This document shows, piece after piece, positions 26,767 to 33,938 of a DNA stretch of 64,000 nt (position 1 is its first letter; every line of letters begins with the position of its first letter). Under the pieces are notes generated by a model. The model was not told where the DNA came from and searched no databases. It worked only from the letters and a program-made list of their open reading frames with translations. The stretch is from Stomatobaculum sp. F0698 (GTDB taxonomy: Bacteria > Bacillota > Clostridia > Lachnospirales > Lachnospiraceae), in NCBI RefSeq assembly GCF_030644385.1, contig NZ_CP130060.1:1612001-1676000 (forward strand), written 5' to 3'. Position numbers and translations under genes: made by a program.

Positions 26767-26768
26767 TT

Positions 26769-26797
26769 ATTGTATCGCTACATCTTTTTTCTGAAAA
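26769..26797 (-). promoter_or_regulatory. Promoter of the WYL-regulator operon
   Basis: TTTTCA (26797-26792), 17-bp spacer, TACAAT (26774-26769). The -35 box is weak. Confidence 0.45.
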
Positions 26798-26820
26798 CAA
26801 AATAGACGGCCAACAAGGAC

Positions 26821-26858
26821 AGAGGCCTTCCCCATCCCAAAGGATGGGGAAGGCCTCT
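26821..26858 (-). terminator. Terminator of the MerR/TipA-like gene
   Basis: Perfect 17-bp stem AGAGGCCTTCCCCATCC with loop CAAA and its complement. T-content after the stem is modest (GTCCTTGTTGG on the minus strand). Confidence 0.7.
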
Positions 26859-26877
26859 TGTTGTCTCTCACCCGAAC

Positions 26878-27618
26878 TCAATTTTCACTGCGCCTATCGC
26901 AGTAGGCTTGGATTGCCTTTTCCGCAAACTTCGCACTTCCTTCGCCTGCCGCGCGGTCTATGTTCTCCGTGAATTCACCGCCGCAGGCGTACACTGTTCC
27001 GAGCGAGCGGAGAATCTCATCCGTACACTCGTAAAAATTCTCTGTAATATACCCCTTAAGCTTCTTGACCCAGAGCTGCGCTTCGCCTTCTTCCGCCGCT
27101 CCGTCCTTCAATTGCCCCAGTTCCCGAAAAATTGCCATAAGTTCTGTCATCATAAGCCGCCTGTCATTTTGACTTCGTTTGACATCCGCCTCCTCGAACG
27201 CTTTGTATTGCGGCGTATGCCCCCAGGCTGCCTTTGCCTCTTCGGCATATGCTTGAATCCGTTCTGTCGTAAAAGCCGAAAAATCCATACGTTTCACTCC
27301 TATTCGTTTGATTCCACAGGCAAACGCAATCAATCTTTCCAACCTCTCTTTCTTTAATTCGAGAAGTCTGATTTGTTGGGAAAGAGCCTTATTCTCATCG
27401 TAGTCGGCGCATTCCAAAATGCGCTTAATTTCGCTGAGCGGAAACTCAAGTTCCTTGAACAGCAAAATCTGTTGCAGCTTGGCAAGTGCCGTATCGTCAT
27501 ACAGCCGGTATCCCGCTTCCGTATGGTCTGTGGGATGTAACAAACCGATCTTGTCGTAGTATTGCAAGGTGCGTATACTCACCCCGCTCAACTTGCTGAC
27601 CTCATTCACCGTCCTCAT
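26878..27618 (-). CDS. MerR-family regulator with TipAS-type effector domain
   Basis: 246 residues: an N-terminal MerR winged helix (MRTVNEVSKLSGVSIRTLQYYDKIGLLHP), a dimerisation coil (about 75-110) and a C-terminal TipAS domain (about 125-246, with YAEEAKAAWGHTPQYKAFE). TipA-like proteins bind thiopeptides or other amphipathic drugs and activate transcription, usually including their own. The start at 27618 follows AGGAGG. Its promoter has the 19-bp spacer and central dyad expected for MerR control. There is no efflux pump beside it, so its only visible target is itself. Confidence 0.92.
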   Translation of the reverse strand: MRTVNEVSKLSGVSIRTLQYYDKIGLLHPTDHTEAGYRLYDDTALAKLQQILLFKELEFPLSEIKRILECADYDENKALSQQIRLLELKKERLERLIAFACGIKRIGVKRMDFSAFTTERIQAYAEEAKAAWGHTPQYKAFEEADVKRSQNDRRLMMTELMAIFRELGQLKDGAAEEGEAQLWVKKLKGYITENFYECTDEILRSLGTVYACGGEFTENIDRAAGEGSAKFAEKAIQAYCDRRSEN

Positions 27619-27643
27619 ATGCTCTTCCCTCCTGTGTGCTTTC

Positions 27644-27674
27644 ATCCTAGACTATGACCTAAGGTAAGAGTCAA
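27644..27674 (-). promoter_or_regulatory. MerR-type promoter with 19-bp spacer and dyad
   Basis: TTGACT (27674-27669), 19-bp spacer, TAGGAT (27649-27644). The spacer holds the dyad GACTCTTACCT-T-AGGTCATAGTC (27672-27650, two mismatches), the usual MerR/TipA operator form with ACCTTAGGT at the centre. Confidence 0.8.
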
Positions 27675-27689
27675 GTGTTTTTCACAACG

Positions 27690-27729
27690 AAAAAAGAGCT
27701 TCCCGCCGCAGCGGAAAGCTCTCTTTTTT
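27690..27729 (-). terminator. Terminator of the M42 aminopeptidase gene
   Basis: Stem AGAGCTTCCCGC/GCGGAAAGCTCT (one mismatch) with A-tract and T-tract on either side, so it may work on both strands. Confidence 0.8.
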
Positions 27730-27764
27730 GTTCACTATTTGCCCTTGCCGTTTTCGGACTGCTC

Positions 27765-28802
27765 TCAGTCTTCCACCAGCGGGCTCTTTACGTAAGCCAT
27801 GACCAGCGCCTCTGCCGCGTCGATCGACTCCTTGTTGGTGCGCTCGTAGGAGTGACTCGACTCGATGCCTGCGCCGAGCAGTGCGTGCTTCACTTCCGCA
27901 CCTGCGTTCAGCGCTGCGGAAGCGTCGCTGCCGTAGTAGGGGTAGATGTCCACGCGATAGGGAATCTTGTTCTCCTTCGCAAGGCTCACAAGTCTCTGAC
28001 GGAACGCATAGTGATAAGGGCCGGTGCCGTCCTTTGCGCAGATGGAAACCGTGTACTCATCGGTCTGCTGATCGTCGCCCATTGCGCCCATGTCGCAAGC
28101 CAGGTACTCAACCACCTTCTCCGGAATCGAAGAGTTGCAACCGTGGCCCACTTCCTCGTAAACCGAGAACGCAAAGTGGGTCGTGTACGGAAGCTCAATC
28201 TTCTCCTTGCTGATGCGATCCAGAATGTCGAGGAGAATCGCAACGCTCGCCTTGTCATCGAGGAAGCGGCTCTTCACAAAGCCCTTCTCGGTAATCAGGG
28301 TGCGCGGATCGAAGGAGACAAAGTCACCCACTTCGATGCCGAGCGCTCTGGTCTCTTCCTCGTTGGTCACCTTCTCGTCGAGGCGCACTTCCATGTTGTC
28401 CTGCGTTCTCTCTGCCGTGCCCGCATCCTTATAGACGTGGCAGCTGGTCTGGTGAATCAGGATGGTTCCGCTGATTTTCTTGCCGTCAGCCGTGTGCACC
28501 GTGCAGTTCTCGCCCTCGACCATGTTCCAGGGGTAGCCGCCGATCTGCGCGAGCTTTAAGCGACCGCTCGACTTGACCGCGCGAACCATAGCGCCGAGGG
28601 TATCCACGTGCGCGGTCAGCATGCGCTGATGCTCATCGTCCTTGCCCTTGACAGTCACAATCACAAGACCCTTGGCCGTGTGCTTCACCGGGAAGCCGAA
28701 TTCCTTTGCCTTCGCAAGCAGGTACTCCTGCACTTCCTTCGTGAAGCCGGTCGGAGAGGGAATTGCGAGTACTTCCTGTAAATACTTCAATGTTTGAGAC
28801 AT
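27765..28802 (-). CDS. M42 family metallo-aminopeptidase
   Basis: 345-residue cytosolic dinuclear-metal aminopeptidase (glutamyl aminopeptidase/deblocking type, usually a large tetrahedral complex). Seen: LAIPSPTGF at the N-terminus, the metal His in TAHVDTLGAMV, the bridging Asp in FLDDKASVAILLD, the catalytic Glu in SVYEEVGHG, Asp in ACDMGAMGDDQ and a late His in SSHSYERT. The start at 28802 follows AAGGAGGAGC. It fits with PepF and the Opp importer as part of peptide use. Single-gene unit with its own terminator. Confidence 0.94.
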   Translation of the reverse strand: MSQTLKYLQEVLAIPSPTGFTKEVQEYLLAKAKEFGFPVKHTAKGLVIVTVKGKDDEHQRMLTAHVDTLGAMVRAVKSSGRLKLAQIGGYPWNMVEGENCTVHTADGKKISGTILIHQTSCHVYKDAGTAERTQDNMEVRLDEKVTNEEETRALGIEVGDFVSFDPRTLITEKGFVKSRFLDDKASVAILLDILDRISKEKIELPYTTHFAFSVYEEVGHGCNSSIPEKVVEYLACDMGAMGDDQQTDEYTVSICAKDGTGPYHYAFRQRLVSLAKENKIPYRVDIYPYYGSDASAALNAGAEVKHALLGAGIESSHSYERTNKESIDAAEALVMAYVKSPLVED

Positions 28803-28910
28803 ACCGCTCCTCCTTACAAAAATAGGGTGCCCGCAAGCGGGCACTTGTCCGTGTCTAATCAAAATTATCTTAGCATAAGCATTCTTGCTTTGGTAGCATC
28901 TGCCGGAACT

Positions 28911-29282
28911 TTATGCCTCCTTGCGAAGCTTATAACAGTCCGGGCAGCCCCCGGTGCATATCTCACAGGAGAGCTGCTCGGGAATCAACTGTTCAAAGCG
29001 GGCGCCGTCTATCTCAAAGTGGTAGAGCTTCGAGGCCGCACGGGAGCGGAGCTCGTTTTTCTCATCAAAGAGCAGGTAAGTCACCGTTTCTCCGAGGACA
29101 TCGTCCTCGTATTGGGTGATGAAGATGCGATAGCTGTGCCCGCCCATCTGAAACGCCACGCGGTTCCGCTCGGCACTGAGCTCCGTGACCTCCTCTTCCG
29201 GAATCCCGGCGCGGGAGAGCACGGCGCTGAGCAAGAGCTCAAGGTGCTTAACACGAAATTCTCCGCCCTCGATTTGGCTCAC
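28911..29282 (-). CDS. Small protein with C-terminal CxxC-x3-CxxC cluster
   Basis: 123 residues, not recognised. An N-terminal helical half (FRVKHLELLLSAVLSRAGIPEEEVTEL), a beta-rich middle (RVAFQMGGHSYRIFITQYED, TVTYLLFDEKNELRSR) and a C-terminal CEICTGGCPDCYK with Cys spacing that suits zinc or an iron-sulfur cluster. The GTG start overlaps the stop of the DUF4300 lipoprotein gene (GTGA) behind GAAGGGAG, so the pair is translationally coupled. It has no signal peptide, so it is cytosolic although its partner is exported. Confidence 0.7.
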   Translation of the reverse strand: MSQIEGGEFRVKHLELLLSAVLSRAGIPEEEVTELSAERNRVAFQMGGHSYRIFITQYEDDVLGETVTYLLFDEKNELRSRAASKLYHFEIDGARFEQLIPEQLSCEICTGGCPDCYKLRKEA

Positions 29283-30139
29283 GCTCCCTTCTTTAAAACG
29301 CTGTAATCCTGCATCAGCTTGTCGTTTTCCATGAGGAAGGTATGTGCGGTCGGCTGGTTCTCATCCAAATCATAGAGTCCCATGAGATAGGCATTTAAGC
29401 TCGCGCGGTTTTCAAAGTACAGCGCGCGGTACTGCTTCTGGAACGCAAGTTTCTCGACAAAGAGAAGCTTTCCGCTGTCCTCCTGAATGATCACACCCAC
29501 GTGGCCCGGGAAGAGGATGTTCTCCTCCGGGGTAATCTTGGAGTGCAGCCAGACGGTCACAAGGCTTGCCTTGCCGTCCGCAAAGGAGATGCCTCTCTCC
29601 TTCCACGCCTTCTGAACCTGCTTCACCTGCTCTGCGACATCCTTCGTATCCGCCGCCGGAACCTCGGCAAAGAGGCGCGCAAAGGCATCGTTTTGACTGC
29701 TGTCCCAAAGGGTCTCCGGCGCTTTCTGAAGTGCCTCCATATCAAAGGCCAGGTTCTCCTTCCCGGAGAGTCCGTCCCCGCTTCCGCCCTCTACCTTGAC
29801 CAGCGAATTGCCGAGCATGAAGGCCGTAATGCGACAGTTGGTGCCCACAAAATCCGGATAGGCCTTTTCCCAGCGATCCGCCATCTCATCTTCGGTGCTC
29901 GCATCGCCGACCGCTGTCTGAAAGCGCTCTACTTCGCGCTGAAATTCCTGAATATCGGACTCCGGAATACCCGCCTTGGCAAGCGCGGCACTGACTTCCT
30001 CCTGTCCGCTCTTCTCCGACAAATTGATTTCAACCGGTTCGCTCACGCTCGCACTCTGCTTCGCACTGCCGCAGGCCATGAGACTAAGTCCCATGAGCGC
30101 TGCGGCCGCAAAACGGAGTGCCTTATTTCCCGCCCGCAT
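29279..30139 (-). CDS. DUF4300 family lipoprotein
   Basis: 286 residues. Lipoprotein signal with lipobox LMAC at about residue 22. The rest matches the DUF4300 pattern as I know it: AKAGIPESDIQEFQREVERFQ, WEKAYPDFVGTNCRITAFML, TKDVAEQVKQVQKAWKERGI, a GHVGVIIQ.DSGKLLFVEKLAFQ segment and a C-terminal NAYLMGLYDLDENQPTAHTFLMEND. The His, Asn/Cys and Asn positions recall papain-like folds, so peptidase or amidase activity is possible but unproven. The start ATG overlaps the stop of the DUF1858 gene (TAATG). Function unknown. Confidence 0.8.
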   Translation of the reverse strand: MRAGNKALRFAAAALMGLSLMACGSAKQSASVSEPVEINLSEKSGQEEVSAALAKAGIPESDIQEFQREVERFQTAVGDASTEDEMADRWEKAYPDFVGTNCRITAFMLGNSLVKVEGGSGDGLSGKENLAFDMEALQKAPETLWDSSQNDAFARLFAEVPAADTKDVAEQVKQVQKAWKERGISFADGKASLVTVWLHSKITPEENILFPGHVGVIIQEDSGKLLFVEKLAFQKQYRALYFENRASLNAYLMGLYDLDENQPTAHTFLMENDKLMQDYSVLKKGA

Positions 30140-30363
30140 TACGCCTGATGCGCTGCGATGATCTCTTTGATTTTCGCAATCAGCGTGTTGACGTCGATAC
30201 CGGAAGTCTCGGAGACCTGACCCAGGTTCACCCGGCTCACAACGGCCTTCGCAATCGGGTTGTTGAGCGCCGCGAACTTGTCGCTGTACTTGACAAGCTC
30301 GTCCTTTAAGAACGGGTACTGCTTGAAGAGCTCCGCGAGCTTCGTCATATTGGTAATATCCAT
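30139..30363 (-). CDS. Stand-alone DUF1858 domain protein
   Basis: 74 residues matching the DUF1858 domain: MDITNMTKLAELFKQYPFLKDELVKY, a middle NPIAKAVVSRVNLGQ and the C-terminal SGIDVNTLIAKIKEII. This domain usually sits in front of DUF438/hemerythrin-like or RIC-type iron-repair proteins; here it stands alone and the Cys seen in the RIC version is absent. Ribosome site GGAAGGGAG. It is the first of a three-gene unit with a DUF4300 lipoprotein and a Cys-cluster protein. Confidence 0.8.
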   Translation of the reverse strand: MDITNMTKLAELFKQYPFLKDELVKYSDKFAALNNPIAKAVVSRVNLGQVSETSGIDVNTLIAKIKEIIAAHQA

Positions 30364-30410
30364 GATTTTCTCCCTTCCGAGGCAGCCTGCTGCCTCTCAA
30401 GCGCCATGTA

Positions 30411-30447
30411 AAACAAAATAGCGGCAGAACCATCGTCCTGCCGCTAT
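30411..30447 (-). terminator. Terminator of the LURP-one-like gene
   Basis: Stem ATAGCGGCAG/CTGCCGCTAT followed by TTTGTTTTAC on the minus strand. Confidence 0.8.
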
Positions 30448-30508
30448 AGTATAGCAATCCACTCCACTAATTTCTACTGATTTTCTATGAATTCGCTGTG
30501 TCCGCCGC

Positions 30509-30979
30509 TCAGCGCGACGGGTGCTGCACCGAGTCCACAATCAGAGCGACCATCAGTACGCGGAGCACATTGCGCGCATTCGGCACATCGATTGCATAGG
30601 TGTCGCGGACCTTGAGATAGGCCTTCGAAATATTTGCAATCTCCCTGCCCTCGTCGTCTGTCACTTGGTACTCGTGGTCCAGGAAGTTGCCCTGCACCGT
30701 CCAGCCGGACTGCTCCAATTCGTATCGCGGCCGAAACAGTGTGATTTTTTTGACCATGCGGTCAATCTTCTCGCCGTTCTCATAAAAATTGTAGTGCGGC
30801 ATCAGGTGAAACATCTCGAATTTCGTATGTGCGATTTCCTCTCCCGCCGCGTTCCGTATGCGAAGCTCCGGCGTAAGCGCAAACTTTCCGTTGACCTGAA
30901 AGAGCTTCTGCCCCGCTTCGTCGCAGACATCGTAGTGATCCAAAATCGACAAAAGCCGCTGGCGCATCAAAATTCTCAT
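30509..30979 (-). CDS. LURP-one-related (tubby-like, YxjI-type) protein
   Basis: 156 residues with the beta-barrel pattern of LURP-one-related/YxjI proteins: MRQRLLSILDHYDVCDEAGQ, LFQVNGKFALTPELRIRNAAG, then FRPRYELEQSGWTVQGNFLDHEYQVTDDEG and a hydrophobic C-terminal helix (VLRVLMVALIVDSV). The family is structurally related to tubby and phospholipid scramblase; the bacterial role is unknown. Single-gene unit with a terminator. Confidence 0.82.
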   Translation of the reverse strand: MRILMRQRLLSILDHYDVCDEAGQKLFQVNGKFALTPELRIRNAAGEEIAHTKFEMFHLMPHYNFYENGEKIDRMVKKITLFRPRYELEQSGWTVQGNFLDHEYQVTDDEGREIANISKAYLKVRDTYAIDVPNARNVLRVLMVALIVDSVQHPSR

Positions 30980-31051
30980 CGTATCGTTTCTCCTTCTCTG
31001 TGTATTCTGTCATGCTTCCCCGGTACAATCATAGCCCGGCTCATTCCTCCG

Positions 31052-31085
31052 AAAAAGGGCGGCGGTCTCTCGACAGCCGCCCTTT
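31052..31085 (-). terminator. Terminator of the mle operon
   Basis: Stem AAAGGGCGGC/GCCGCCCTTT with T-tract TTTTTC on the minus strand, 10 bases after the malate permease stop. Confidence 0.82.
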
Positions 31086-31095
31086 CGGGATAACT

Positions 31096-32043
31096 TTATT
31101 TCAGCAAGGTCATGACAAGCGGAATCACGACCACAAAGAGCACCGTGCTGGTGACAACGACATTTGTGGCATATTCGACATCTCCGTCCGCATCCCCCGC
31201 AAGAATGGGCAGCACCGTGAGTGCCGGAACCGCGGACTGCACAATCATGGTGTCTCTGAGCTTCGCCGGAAGCGCGATACCGCAGCGCACTGCGAGGTAT
31301 AGAGCAGTTGCCGTTAGGACAGGACTCAGGACAAATTTACCGAGCAAAGCCACAACGGTGTCCTTGTCAAAACGCACACTCCGAAGCCCCGCCTCCGACA
31401 GCACAATGCCGATGTAAAGCAGGGAGAGCGGCGTCACCAGAGTTCCCAGATAAGAGAGCGTTTCCGTAACCGGCTTCGGCAAGTGAATGCCGAGCAACAA
31501 CACCGGCAGCGCTGCAAGCAGCCCCAGAATCGGCGGCGACAAAATCTGCTTGAGATTTACCTTTCCGCCCCCCGCTCCTTGTGTCCGGCCGTCTCGCGCA
31601 ATAAACACCGCACCGACAGTCCAGGTCGAAAGCGTGTTCAAAACATAGTAAACCAAAAAGTAAGAGATTGCCTCCGTTCCGAACAGCGCCTGATTGAGCG
31701 GCATACCGATAAAAATGGTATTCGCGTTCACGACGGTATTCAGAAAAATACCCTTGCGGCCGCGGGGCACGCGGCTCAGGCGCATGATGAAATACGACAA
31801 GATATAATTCGCGCCGAAGACAATGAGACCGATTACGAGCGGTTTCGCAAGCTCCTCCAAGGTCTTGACCGTCAGATTATTGACGACAGAAAGAAAGACC
31901 GAGGCAGGCAGAGCAACGTTCATAACCAAGAATGTCAAATTGCGGTCGAGCCCCTTGCTCAGGAATTTCTTTTCACGCAGAACAAAACCCAGCACAATCA
32001 GGGCAATAATCGGAATAATACCGGAGAGTACCTCTAATATCAT
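31096..32043 (-). CDS. mleP: AEC-family transporter, probable malate permease
   Basis: 315 residues, about ten membrane segments, with the AEC (auxin efflux carrier) features: N-terminal GIIPIIALIVLGFVLREKKF, a conserved NANTIFIGMPLNQALFG near the middle and a C-terminal half starting LSPPILGLL. It directly follows the malolactic enzyme gene (12-base gap). In lactic acid bacteria MleP, of this family, exchanges external malate for lactate, making proton motive force with the malolactic enzyme. Specificity is inferred from this context. Confidence 0.87.
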   Translation of the reverse strand: MILEVLSGIIPIIALIVLGFVLREKKFLSKGLDRNLTFLVMNVALPASVFLSVVNNLTVKTLEELAKPLVIGLIVFGANYILSYFIMRLSRVPRGRKGIFLNTVVNANTIFIGMPLNQALFGTEAISYFLVYYVLNTLSTWTVGAVFIARDGRTQGAGGGKVNLKQILSPPILGLLAALPVLLLGIHLPKPVTETLSYLGTLVTPLSLLYIGIVLSEAGLRSVRFDKDTVVALLGKFVLSPVLTATALYLAVRCGIALPAKLRDTMIVQSAVPALTVLPILAGDADGDVEYATNVVVTSTVLFVVVIPLVMTLLK

Positions 32044-32055
32044 GCGCGTTCTCCG

Positions 32056-33690
32056 TTAGAGCGGCTTGTACTCTGCGGTCCAGGTAACATCCGCAATCAG
32101 TTTCTCCACCTCTCCTTCCACACGGTTCAAGTTCTGCTTCATCGCGCATTCCGCGACCACCGAAGCCACTGTATGGGAGAACTCCGTAAGCCGCGCAACC
32201 GGCGGAATAACAGCCGCTCCCGGAACATCGGGGGTGAGGAAGGAACCGAGCGAGTGTGCCGCTGCGGAAATCATCTCGTCCGTCATGCGGCTGCTGTTTA
32301 CGGCAATGCTGCCGAGACCGAGACCCGGGTAAATCAGCGCGTTGTTCGCCTGACCGATTTCGTAGCGAACGCCCTTATACTCCACCGAATCTGCGGGAAT
32401 TCCCGTTGCGACCATTGCCTTGCCTTCGGACCAGGCAATCAGATCCTCCGCCTTTGCCTCCGCAAGTTCGGTCGGATTGCTGAGCGGGAAAATAATCGGG
32501 TGCTCGCACCAAGAGCACATACCGCGCACAATCTTCTCGGTAAATGTACCGGGCCGGGTCGAAGTTCCCACCATAATCGTGGGCTTCACCGCAAACACCG
32601 CAGCCTCCAAAGTCGTGAGCTCATTCGCATTCTGAAATTCCGTTCGCTTTCTCGCAAACGGACGCTGTTCCGGCGTGAGATCTGTCATATCGTCAAACAG
32701 CAACCCCTGCTTATCCACCAAATAGAAGCGCTGTCTCGCCTCTTCCTCGCTGAGCCCCTGGGCGATCATTTCCTTGTACACGCGATCCGCAATGCCGGCA
32801 CCTGCCGTTCCGGCACCGAAGCAGAGATATTTCTGATCTGTGATTTTCTCCTTGTTAATGCGCATTGCCCCAAGGATACCCGCGAGGGAAATAATGCCGG
32901 TGCCTTGCACGTCGTCATTAAAGACCGGGAATCGGTCACGATAACGTTTTAACACCGCAGCCGCATCGGCTCTGCCAAAATCTTCAAAGTGCAAATAGAG
33001 CCGCGGGAATAGCTTCTCGACCGCCTGAACAAAACGCTCCACAAACGCATTGTACTGCTCGCCGTAAATTCTCGGATGACGGTTTCCCAAGTAGAACTTG
33101 TCCTGCAGAAGCGACTCGCGATTTGTGCCGCAGTCCAACACAACCGGAAGAATGCAGGACGGATCAATGCCGGCCGCCGCGGTATAGACCATCAGCTTTC
33201 CGACCGCAATGTCCACTCCGTTCGTGCCCCAGTCCCCAATTCCCAAAATTCCCTCGGCATCCGTTGCGACAATCAAGCGTATCTCTCTGCCTTCCGCAGC
33301 GCTTCGGAGGGAAGCCTCTATCTCATCCGGACGGTCAATCGAGAGATAGCAGGCATTCTGTGTATCCACAAACTGCTCGCTGTACTTCTCAATACTTTCG
33401 GCAATGACCGGGTCGTAGACAATGGGCATGAGCTCTACCAGATGCTCGCGAAATACGTAGTAAAAGAGGGTGCGGTTGTGGTTAAAGACATCCATGAGAA
33501 AACGTCTCTCCTCAATCAAGGAACTCTTCTTCTTCATCTCCGCATAGACGCGCTCCGCCTGGAGCTCAATGGTCTCAACCGCCGGAGGCAGCAGCCCCTC
33601 CAGCTGATATGCCTTGCGCTCCTCCTGCGTAAATGCCGTCCCCTTGTTGAGGAACGGATCCTTTAAGAGCTCATATCCCGACTTTGTCAT
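32056..33690 (-). CDS. mleA: Malolactic enzyme (malic enzyme family)
   Basis: 544 residues. The protein matches malolactic enzymes closely from end to end: the opening LLKDPFLNKGTAFTQEERK, MPIVYDPVIAESIEKYS, GILGIGDWGTNGVDIAVGKL, HFEDFGRADAAAVL, FNDDVQGTGIISLAGILGA, FGAGTAGAGIADRVY and PIIFPLSNPTELAEAKAEDL. The reaction is L-malate to L-lactate plus CO2, with bound NAD and Mn2+. NAD-malic enzyme (to pyruvate) is the alternative; the N-terminus and the AEC permease next door favour malolactic. A LysR-box-like palindrome overlaps the promoter. Confidence 0.85.
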   Translation of the reverse strand: MTKSGYELLKDPFLNKGTAFTQEERKAYQLEGLLPPAVETIELQAERVYAEMKKKSSLIEERRFLMDVFNHNRTLFYYVFREHLVELMPIVYDPVIAESIEKYSEQFVDTQNACYLSIDRPDEIEASLRSAAEGREIRLIVATDAEGILGIGDWGTNGVDIAVGKLMVYTAAAGIDPSCILPVVLDCGTNRESLLQDKFYLGNRHPRIYGEQYNAFVERFVQAVEKLFPRLYLHFEDFGRADAAAVLKRYRDRFPVFNDDVQGTGIISLAGILGAMRINKEKITDQKYLCFGAGTAGAGIADRVYKEMIAQGLSEEEARQRFYLVDKQGLLFDDMTDLTPEQRPFARKRTEFQNANELTTLEAAVFAVKPTIMVGTSTRPGTFTEKIVRGMCSWCEHPIIFPLSNPTELAEAKAEDLIAWSEGKAMVATGIPADSVEYKGVRYEIGQANNALIYPGLGLGSIAVNSSRMTDEMISAAAHSLGSFLTPDVPGAAVIPPVARLTEFSHTVASVVAECAMKQNLNRVEGEVEKLIADVTWTAEYKPL

Positions 33691-33732
33691 GTTGAACCTC
33701 CTGATTCAAAATCACCGGCAAACTCACTCGAG

Positions 33733-33786
33733 TCTGTTATCGCGGTTATAACAGATAAATTTCGATGTTTCCAATGAATTATCTGT
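33733..33786. promoter_or_regulatory. Promoter and palindromic operators of the mle operon
   Basis: Minus-strand promoter TTGGAA (33774-33769), 18-bp spacer, TATAAC (33750-33745). Two linked inverted repeats: TCTGTTAT-N7-ATAACAGA (33733-33755), which contains a T-N11-A LysR-type box and covers the -10 element, and ACAGATAA...TTATCTGT (33751-33786), whose arms flank the -35 element. MleR of lactic acid bacteria is a LysR regulator; no mleR-like gene is adjacent here. The rest of 33787-33938 holds no supported gene. Confidence 0.55.
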
Positions 33787-33938
33787 GAATCCCTGTGTTC
33801 CGGTATAAGTTCGGAAGTTCGTTCGTCCCAAAGCCGTTCGGCGCAGGCGCTCCGGTATCTCCTCGATTGATACGTGCTGCGCATACTGCCCTCATTTTCA
33901 CCGCAATGGGCGCAGCGAAGCGTTGTGTTTTCTGCCGT

